A stretch of 45,281 nucleotides of DNA from an uncultured Acidimicrobiales bacterium (GTDB taxonomy: Bacteria > Actinomycetota > Acidimicrobiia > Acidimicrobiales > SZUA-35). Shown here in pieces: positions 39,424-45,281 of the stretch. The stretch spans positions 1-45,281 of the forward strand of contig CALHCB010000041.1 of assembly GCA_937930695.1 (NCBI GenBank), given 5' to 3'. The notes beneath the pieces were generated by a model that was not told the DNA's origin, made no database searches, and worked only from the letters and a program-made list of their open reading frames with translations. The position numbers and the translations under genes were made by a program. Numbering within the stretch: position 1 is the first letter of the stretch; each line of letters starts with the position of its first letter.

Positions 39424-40641
39424 TTGAGCCCTCAACGTTTGGCGACCCGCCTGACTCCCGACGCACTGCGACAAGTACGGGCGGGCCATCCCTGGGTCTA
39501 TGACCGAGCGATCACCTCGATGAAGGAGGGCGGGAGGTCTGGAGACCTCGCCGTGGTCTTTGACAAGAACCGTCGATTTGTCGCGATCGGGCTCTATGAC
39601 CCTGACTCCCCCATTCAGATTCGGATCCTGCATCAGGGCAAACCCACCAAGATCGATGGGGATTTCTGGCGCCTGCGACTTCGCGAGGCACGTGAGATCC
39701 GACGAGCACTCGACTCGAACTCCACGGGGTGGCGCTGGGTCAACGGCGAGAATGACGGACTCCCTGGCCTCGTGGTCGACTGGTATGACGGGACGGTCGT
39801 GATCAAGCTCGACTCGACCGCCTGGATGCCACATCTCGATCCGGTCATCGAAGCGATCATGGAGGTGGCCGAAGCCGAAATCGCCCCTGTCACTGCGATG
39901 GTCTTGCGGCTTTCCCGAACGGTCGCCGAAACGGTCCCGGTCGGACCAGAGGAGTTGCGAGACGGATCGGTTCTGCACGGAGAGGTCGACGGTGATGTGC
40001 CTTTCCTCGAACGTGGGCTCTTTGTGAGCGCTGACGTGTTGCAAGGGCAGAAGACCGGCTACTTCCTCGATCAACGAGCCAATAGAGCACGAGTTCGTGA
40101 GTTGGCCAAGGATCAGGACGTCCTCGATGTCTTCTGCTGTACGGGTGGGTTCACGCTTGCGGCGGGAGCAGGAGGAGCCACCGCGGTCCACAGCATCGAT
40201 CGGAGCGCGCACGCAATGGCATCGATGGAGCGACACATCGAATCGAACCGGTCGGTGCTCGGTTCATGTCGCTTCAGCTCGACAACGGGCGATGCGTTCG
40301 CGGAACTTGAACAATGTGTCGAAGACGGACGGCGCTATGGCATCGTCATCATCGATCCGCCGTCATTCGCCCGATCGATCAAGGACGTCGGCGCTGCTCG
40401 TCGGGCCTACCGACGCCTGACCGAGCTAGCCGTGCCGCTCGTCGCTTCGGGTGGTTGGTTGGTGCAGGCCTCCTGCACCTCACGGGTCGCCGCCCACGAC
40501 TTCGACGCAGACGTACGTTCGACGATCATCGAATCAGGTCGCCGAATCGTCGACGTGAACCTCACGGGACACGACATTGATCATCCCGTGACGTTCTCGG
40601 AGGGCTCGTATCTAAAGTGCGTCTTCGCTCGGCTCGCGTGA
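39424..40641 (+). CDS. Class I rRNA methyltransferase (RlmI/RlmK-like, PUA + SAM domain)
   Basis: A 405-residue protein resembling 23S rRNA (cytosine-C5) methyltransferase RlmI. The N-terminus (RLTPDALRQVRAGHPWVYDR) and the following ~70 residues form the PUA-like RNA-binding region. The middle and C-terminal parts have GYFLDQRANRARVREL, the SAM site VLDVFCCTGGFTLAAGAGG, the catalytic IIDPPSFARS and a cysteine in QASCTSRVAAHDF. The most plausible start is TTG at 39424, directly before the conserved N-terminus; an upstream ATG at 39310 would overlap the divergent DUF1800 gene. The target base is inferred from family. The last 30 bp overlap the convergent polymerase gene. Confidence 0.87.
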   Translation: MSPQRLATRLTPDALRQVRAGHPWVYDRAITSMKEGGRSGDLAVVFDKNRRFVAIGLYDPDSPIQIRILHQGKPTKIDGDFWRLRLREAREIRRALDSNSTGWRWVNGENDGLPGLVVDWYDGTVVIKLDSTAWMPHLDPVIEAIMEVAEAEIAPVTAMVLRLSRTVAETVPVGPEELRDGSVLHGEVDGDVPFLERGLFVSADVLQGQKTGYFLDQRANRARVRELAKDQDVLDVFCCTGGFTLAAGAGGATAVHSIDRSAHAMASMERHIESNRSVLGSCRFSSTTGDAFAELEQCVEDGRRYGIVIIDPPSFARSIKDVGAARRAYRRLTELAVPLVASGGWLVQASCTSRVAAHDFDADVRSTIIESGRRIVDVNLTGHDIDHPVTFSEGSYLKCVFARLA

Positions 40642-42285
40642 CTCCGGGCTCTTGAGCATGCCGAGCTTTGCGCCACGCCACGCCTGCGTGTGGTCCATGT
40701 ACCCGACCATCATGAGCGCGAGCAACGGATACAACACGTCTGCGGTGCCGCGTAACGTCATATGAGGATCGAATGTTTGTGCCGTGTTGACGACGGCGAG
40801 AGCACCGAACGTGGCGGCCGCTGCGATGCCAACTGGCCCGGCTCGAGACCGCAAGACATGACGCGCCGTGTGCATTCCGACGCCGATGAACGCGAACCAC
40901 ATAATGAAGAGCGGAATGCCGCCAGACCAGATCAGCCACATATGGCCAGATTCGATCCAAATGAACTCCTCGCCTTCGCGAGGAGAGGCCACTCTGGCCT
41001 GTGGAGTGACGCCCCACACGACGTTGTCAACATCACGAAAGCTCGGCATGAAGAACATCTCGAGGTTGTAGAGACGAACGTCCCAACTCGATCCGGGATT
41101 TGCCTCAAAGAGCGACTCACCCTGTGTGTAGTCCGGCTGATTCTGGATGGCTGTTCGAGTCGCACTCGGGATTCCGGGGCCATCAAAGCCGGCAATTCGG
41201 CGCTGGATCAAAGGTGCCGTGATGATCATGGCGATCACGAGGAACGGAATACTGATCCGAAAGAGGCGCCCAACCGATCGTGTGATGACCGCAAGGGCGA
41301 TGATCCCGGTGATGAACGAAAGGGTTGGACCGATCTGACCGGAACCGACAACGCCGAGACTGGTGCAAAGCGCAGCCAATCCGATCAGCCGTCGAGGCCG
41401 CTCGTTACCGAGCAGCATGGCAATAGCGATGAGCGCGTTGATGGCCTGATACACGCCGAACCCGATCGGGTTACCGATCGATGCGGCACCACGACCGTCG
41501 TCGACGATGTAGCCGTCGTTCGGGAAGAATCGGTGCAGGCGGTCCGCCGTCGCCGCAATGTTGAGCGAGTCCATCAGGCCCATTACGCCAAGTCCGCTGG
41601 CGAACAATAGCGAGATGCCCAGTGCGACCCTGACCTGTCCCGGAGTCTTGATGGTGTTGCGAATCAATGCATACAGCAGGCCGAGCTTCACGAAGACCAA
41701 CGCATAAAGGATGTCGTCGACCGACAGGGGCTTGAGTCGTGCGACCTGAGTGATCAGGGGCAGGAAGAACCCGGTCAGGACGACGCCGATCATGACGAAA
41801 TCGATGCGATGGAGCCGAAGTTTGATTTCGCGGGAAACGATGAGCCACCGCGCCGCGAGCACCACAAGCAAGAGGGCCAGAAGGGCTTCGTTGGGCCGGA
41901 GCCGGGGCAACACCTGATCCCGGCTGAACCCCACGATGAGTGGCGCGGTGCCGATCATGATGTAGCCGGCGATTGGCGGGTGGATCCAAACCAGGACGAT
42001 CAGTCCAACGAGCGCAATCACCGCGACGCCGACAGATCCTCCGCCGAAGGAGACAAAGAAGCCGCCGACGAGACAGAGCGCAGCGGCAAGGAGGCCGTAT
42101 CGCAGGTAGTTCTTGGGGTCGGGCATCTTGATGAAGGTGAAGATGTTGTCGACCATTGCTTCGAAGTCGTTTGCAACTCGTAGCCCAGCGTCTTCGCGAT
42201 GAATGGCGTCGAGGCGCCGGCGGGCGTCGCGGACACGCGAGTTGCCGTCGGGCCGGCGCAGAGTGGTCGTTTGCCGTTCAGACAC
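40612..42285 (-). CDS. O-antigen ligase/polymerase-like membrane protein (Wzy/WaaL)
   Basis: A 557-residue membrane protein with about 12 helices and a large extracytosolic loop between late helices (containing IPSATRTAIQNQPDYTQGES and SSWDVRLYNLEMF), the layout of O-antigen ligases and polymerases (Wzy_C). The GTG at 42285 is preceded by AAAGGA at proper spacing and overlaps the flippase stop by 8 bp. The first ~50 residues are cytoplasmic. With a Wzz-like regulator, a flippase and an acyltransferase it makes a Wzx/Wzy-type polysaccharide system. Whether it polymerises repeat units or ligates a finished glycan cannot be told from sequence. Confidence 0.82.
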   Translation of the reverse strand: MSERQTTTLRRPDGNSRVRDARRRLDAIHREDAGLRVANDFEAMVDNIFTFIKMPDPKNYLRYGLLAAALCLVGGFFVSFGGGSVGVAVIALVGLIVLVWIHPPIAGYIMIGTAPLIVGFSRDQVLPRLRPNEALLALLLVVLAARWLIVSREIKLRLHRIDFVMIGVVLTGFFLPLITQVARLKPLSVDDILYALVFVKLGLLYALIRNTIKTPGQVRVALGISLLFASGLGVMGLMDSLNIAATADRLHRFFPNDGYIVDDGRGAASIGNPIGFGVYQAINALIAIAMLLGNERPRRLIGLAALCTSLGVVGSGQIGPTLSFITGIIALAVITRSVGRLFRISIPFLVIAMIITAPLIQRRIAGFDGPGIPSATRTAIQNQPDYTQGESLFEANPGSSWDVRLYNLEMFFMPSFRDVDNVVWGVTPQARVASPREGEEFIWIESGHMWLIWSGGIPLFIMWFAFIGVGMHTARHVLRSRAGPVGIAAAATFGALAVVNTAQTFDPHMTLRGTADVLYPLLALMMVGYMDHTQAWRGAKLGMLKSPESREPSEDAL

Positions 42286-43915
42286 TGACAGGATCCTTTC
42301 GGCGGAAGCCGCCGATGAAAAGCTTGAGTTCGTCGTCTGGCTTGGAGCGAAGCACTCCGTACAAGCCCAACGCGGCGATGCCCAACAACAAGGCTGCAGC
42401 GATACGGCCGGGGCGGGCATCGGTCATCGGGGCGAGCAGACCGGCAGCTCCGGCAGCGGCACCGAACGCGATGGCGGCCGCTCCTCCGGTGTAGGCAAGG
42501 GACTTGTTGAGTCCGTAGGTCCGGGCAGGCAACGGATTGACGACGCGAGTATGCAAGAAGATGCCGGAAACCACATCGGAGACGGTCATGGCGAGAGCGG
42601 TGAAAAAGATGACCCACGGGCCGCTCGTGGTGAGCACAGCGATAGTTGCCCCGACGAGAAGAATGACGAGCCGAATGGCATAGGCATGCATGGGGGCTCG
42701 AGCCTCATGACGTGCGTAGGAGGCCGAAATGGCGAGTTGATGGATCGTCTCACCGATGATCGATCCTGCGACCCCCACGATGGCGAGGGCAATGAGTTGG
42801 CGTCCAACCTCGGAGTTCATCTCACCAAGGGCAACGATTGGAGCTCCGAACCAGCCGAGCCCCGCACAAGCAGCGGCGCTCGGGATCGCAACCAGAGCGG
42901 CAAGGCTCAGGCCTTTGGAGTACTCGTTGGAGAATCCGACCCGATCGCCCTTGTCCCAGAGCGAGGAGAGACGAGGCAGCACCGCGTACGCAACAGGCTT
43001 GGCGCCGAGCGCCACCGGAAGACTGAAGACATTCAGCGCCAGCTGGAGGGCAACAACGCCACCAGCCACCGTGTTTGCGGCGAGCATCAAGACGAGGAAG
43101 CGACCGCCGTTGAGAAGCGCCGTGCCAGAGGATGGGAGGGCAGTGGAGACCATCGCTCGAACGTCGTCATCACGCCACCCTGCCGTTGGTCGCAGTTTGA
43201 CGCCGAGGCGACGAACGCCCCACCACTGAAGGCAGGCGTGCAGCATGACGCCGAGTGACGAGCCGCCACCCAAGACAAGAAGATGGGCCAACGTGACCTC
43301 GCTGAGTGCGGTACCGGTCCCGAACCAGAGTGCGTAGCCAGCGAGCGTGGCGAGCACGACGACGTTCTCAACGATTGACGCGGCTGCGGGGAGAGCGAAT
43401 TCGCCGAGCGCCTGCTGAACGGCTTGGCCAATTGCCGCGATGCCGTACCCAACAAGCTGGGGAGCAGTCAGAAGAATGAGAGGAAGAGCCGCCGCAACAA
43501 AGTCTGCACGCTCGGCTGCATCCGGAACCCCAGCACCGAAAAGGGCACCGACGAATGGAGCGGTGATCATCACGAGAACGGAGATTGCCCCGAACGCACA
43601 GATGACCACGCCGAGCGTTCCGTTGGCGATGCGCTCGACCGACGGCATGTCTTGGCGGTCGATGTGCGGAACCAGTCGAGGAATCAGAATCGCTCCGAGC
43701 AGCACGCCGACGCTCAATTCAAAGAGAATCCACGGCAGTTGGTTCGCGATCTGAAAGAGATTGCCGAAGTAGGACGGTCCGAGAACCGCACCGATCAGGA
43801 GCACTCGGGCAAAGCCCGTGATGCGCGAAACGAGAGTCCACTTCGCGACCGAAGCCGAATTCTCCGCGACGCTAGCTTCGGACGGGGGCACGCTCACCTC
43901 GCCGTCCGGTGTCAT
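42278..43915 (-). CDS. MurJ/MviN-like lipid-linked glycan flippase
   Basis: A 545-residue MOP-superfamily protein with 13-14 helices. The start SVAKWTLVSRITGFARVLLI and the early motif LGPSYFGNLFQIANQLPWIL are closest to MurJ (lipid II flippase) rather than to short Wzx proteins. Because it sits in a polysaccharide operon it may flip the repeat unit of that glycan instead of lipid II; sequence does not separate these. The ATG at 43915 leaves 11 bp after the Wzz-like gene's stop. Its end overlaps the polymerase start by 8 bp. Confidence 0.85.
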   Translation of the reverse strand: MTPDGEVSVPPSEASVAENSASVAKWTLVSRITGFARVLLIGAVLGPSYFGNLFQIANQLPWILFELSVGVLLGAILIPRLVPHIDRQDMPSVERIANGTLGVVICAFGAISVLVMITAPFVGALFGAGVPDAAERADFVAAALPLILLTAPQLVGYGIAAIGQAVQQALGEFALPAAASIVENVVVLATLAGYALWFGTGTALSEVTLAHLLVLGGGSSLGVMLHACLQWWGVRRLGVKLRPTAGWRDDDVRAMVSTALPSSGTALLNGGRFLVLMLAANTVAGGVVALQLALNVFSLPVALGAKPVAYAVLPRLSSLWDKGDRVGFSNEYSKGLSLAALVAIPSAAACAGLGWFGAPIVALGEMNSEVGRQLIALAIVGVAGSIIGETIHQLAISASYARHEARAPMHAYAIRLVILLVGATIAVLTTSGPWVIFFTALAMTVSDVVSGIFLHTRVVNPLPARTYGLNKSLAYTGGAAAIAFGAAAGAAGLLAPMTDARPGRIAAALLLGIAALGLYGVLRSKPDDELKLFIGGFRRKDPVSV

Positions 43916-43926
43916 CGGCTCTGAAA

Positions 43927-44751
43927 TCAATACGCCTCGGAGACCGCTGCGGTCCACCACTTCCACACCAGAAGACCGAGGCCCAGAGCGGCACCCAAGA
44001 TGAAGCCGACAACCGCCATGCGCTTTGGCCGTGGGGTGTATGGCTCATCGAACACGTATGGCTCCGCGGTGACTCGAGGAACTCGGGTGTTGTTGAGTTC
44101 GCTCAGTTCGGTGTCGAGAATCATGCGATCGACTTCGATGATGCGAGTGCGGATCGTGGCGATCTCGGATTGCTTGTCCTGCTGCTGAACGCTGAGACCA
44201 ATTCCGGTCGGATTCGTCATCCGATTCATTTCGTTTTGCGCAGTCTCGAGCTCTTCGTTCAGCCTGACCAACTCGTCTTCCAACGTCGTCATCGCTTCGA
44301 CGCTCGCTCGCTCGGTGACCGTGGCGAGATAGTCAGCCTGGAGGTCGGTCACAATGGCCAGCGCAAGGTCAGCATCGTTGTCGAAATAGTCGATGCGAAC
44401 GGTCTGGGTTCCCGGAACGATTCCTGCTTCAAGGTCTTCGTTGAACTCCTTGATCGGGATGTTGTACTTGTCTGCGATCGGAGACAGCAAGGAATTTGAC
44501 TGGATGGTGACTCCTTGGGTCTCGGTCCAGGAGTTCCCCCGATATTCGACTTCAGTACGCGCCTGCCACACATCGGCCCGAAGACCTTCGAGGAAGTACG
44601 CGGCCTGGCCAAAGAAGGCGGCGAGACACGCGGTAAGCATCACCAGACCGACGAGCATGCGCGGCGACGGACGACCGTTGTAGGCCGATAGGTGAGCGAA
44701 ACCGACATCTGCGGGTTCGCTCGATCGTTCGAGAGTTGCGGTCATGTTCAT
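43927..44751 (-). CDS. Wzz-like polysaccharide co-polymerase
   Basis: A 274-residue protein with one membrane helix near residues 33-52 (LVGLVMLTACLAAFFGQAAY) and one near the C-terminus (AVVGFILGAALGLGLLVW). Between them is a periplasm-type domain with a long helical, coiled-coil-prone part (EDELVRLNEELETAQNEMNR). A proline-containing segment (YTPRPKRMAVVG) precedes the second helix, as in the Wzz/PCP family. There is no attached tyrosine kinase. It would set polysaccharide chain length. The start overlaps the acyltransferase stop by 4 bp (ATGA). Confidence 0.82.
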   Translation of the reverse strand: MNMTATLERSSEPADVGFAHLSAYNGRPSPRMLVGLVMLTACLAAFFGQAAYFLEGLRADVWQARTEVEYRGNSWTETQGVTIQSNSLLSPIADKYNIPIKEFNEDLEAGIVPGTQTVRIDYFDNDADLALAIVTDLQADYLATVTERASVEAMTTLEDELVRLNEELETAQNEMNRMTNPTGIGLSVQQQDKQSEIATIRTRIIEVDRMILDTELSELNNTRVPRVTAEPYVFDEPYTPRPKRMAVVGFILGAALGLGLLVWKWWTAAVSEAY

Positions 44752-45281
44752 GTCTCCGAAGGATTGAGTTCGACTCGGCGAACCTCATCGTCTGCGATGC
44801 GGTCGTCGATGGGTGTCAGGTCACTGACAGGCTTCGTTGGTCGTGCGGGATTGCCGATCGCGACCATTCCTGCAGGGATGTCGCGGGTGACGACCGAACC
44901 GGAACCAATCATGGCTCCTGCTCCGATCTTCACATACGGAAGGATCGTGACGCCGACGCCGATCTGGGCGCCCGCTCCGATGACGGGTCCCGTCATGAGT
45001 TCGGCAGATCGGTCGCTTCCGGGATACAGGTCATTGGCGATTGAGACACCAGGAGCCAGAAAAGCGCCCTCTTCGATGATCGTGTGCTGAGCGATGTAGC
45101 AGTTCGTGTGAATTTTGACGCCTGGGCCGATCTTCACTCCGTAGTCGATCACCGTGTTGCTCCAGATGGCGACGTCGTCTGCGATGTCGCACTCTTCGCG
45201 CACGATGACGTTGTGCCCGGTTTGGAAGTCTGCGCCGATGCGTGACCCGGCGTAGAGAATCGTGCCCGACCGCACCCGAGC
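44748..45281 (-). CDS. Hexapeptide-repeat acyltransferase (truncated by window edge)
   Basis: At least 177 residues; the frame stays open to the right edge, so the N-terminus is outside. It is a left-handed beta-helix with repeating hexapeptides (for example RIGADFQTGHNVIV, VKIGPGVKIH, ILPYVKIGAGAMIGSGSVV). It ends in the usual IPAGMVAIGNPARPTKPV. Such enzymes acetylate nucleotide amino sugars or other polysaccharide precursors. It is the first visible gene of the operon with Wzz-, flippase- and polymerase-like proteins, so it most likely modifies a sugar of that glycan. Other N- or O-acyltransferases of the same fold are possible. Confidence 0.85.
   Translation of the reverse strand, partial: ARVRSGTILYAGSRIGADFQTGHNVIVREECDIADDVAIWSNTVIDYGVKIGPGVKIHTNCYIAQHTIIEEGAFLAPGVSIANDLYPGSDRSAELMTGPVIGAGAQIGVGVTILPYVKIGAGAMIGSGSVVTRDIPAGMVAIGNPARPTKPVSDLTPIDDRIADDEVRRVELNPSET

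Noticed and set aside
42465..42515. SLAYTGG inside the flippase, resembling an LAxTG sorting motif
   Set aside because: It is internal and next to transmembrane helices, not followed by a C-terminal basic tail, so it is coincidence.
42203..43258. 351-residue plus-strand frame opposite the flippase gene
   Set aside because: Low-complexity charged composition with no fold signals. The minus strand has a clean flippase.

Overview
The window looks like a piece of chromosome from a moderately high-GC actinobacterium. I favour the class Acidimicrobiia, but that is an inference. The support is an AftD-like envelope glycosyltransferase, a protein with an LAxTG class E sortase signal, frequent GTG/TTG starts, several start codons with a TANNNT-type -10 box only 6-9 nt upstream (leaderless mRNA style), and many scattered acyl-CoA enzymes. 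There are no rRNA or tRNA genes, no transposases, no phage genes and no CRISPR array. Coding density is very high. No gene-free stretch exceeds 300 bp; the longest is 31832-32127 (296 bp) and it is packed with inverted repeats.

Region 1 (1-11 kb). A 5'-truncated aminoglycoside-phosphotransferase-like kinase sits directly before an ACAD10/11-like acyl-CoA dehydrogenase, a two-gene version of the fused mammalian ACAD10/11 proteins. A minus-strand trio follows: a Thr/Ala/Pro-rich anchored protein, an ApbE FMN transferase and a ferric-reductase-like haem membrane protein, all translationally coupled. Next come two small membrane proteins, the TrkA-TrkH potassium uptake pair, a formylglycine-type sulfatase and a second acyl-CoA dehydrogenase.

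Region 2 (11-21 kb). A homocysteine S-methyltransferase faces a five-gene minus-strand operon that starts at 20131: an LAxTG surface protein, a fused flippase + GT2, a GT4, a GT2 and a 1188-aa AftD-like GT-C protein. Junctions overlap by 1-26 bp. The simplest reading is a route that builds a polyprenyl-phosphate sugar, flips it, and uses it outside the cell to glycosylate an envelope glycan or protein.

Region 3 (20-34.6 kb). This is mostly housekeeping and catabolism: a small membrane protein, pyrE and a methyltransferase; an alpha/beta hydrolase; a dienoyl-CoA isomerase-like enzyme; a third acyl-CoA dehydrogenase (ACAD10/11-like); a Nudix hydrolase; a second methyltransferase; an acyl-CoA ligase; an SNF2-type helicase coupled to a small Asn/Arg-rich basic protein; a TauE/SafE transporter behind a strong palindrome; an HD-domain protein; and a COG3687-like metal-dependent hydrolase.

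Region 4 (34.5-45.3 kb). An acyl-CoA carboxylase carboxyltransferase subunit is followed by a coupled DUF1800-DUF1501 pair, in which the DUF1501 protein has a Tat signal and two C-terminal DUF4214-like repeats. After an RlmI-type rRNA methyltransferase there is a second polysaccharide operon entering from the right edge: a hexapeptide acyltransferase (truncated by the window), a Wzz-like chain-length protein, a MurJ/Wzx-like flippase and a Wzy-like polymerase. The window therefore holds parts of two separate envelope-glycan export systems.
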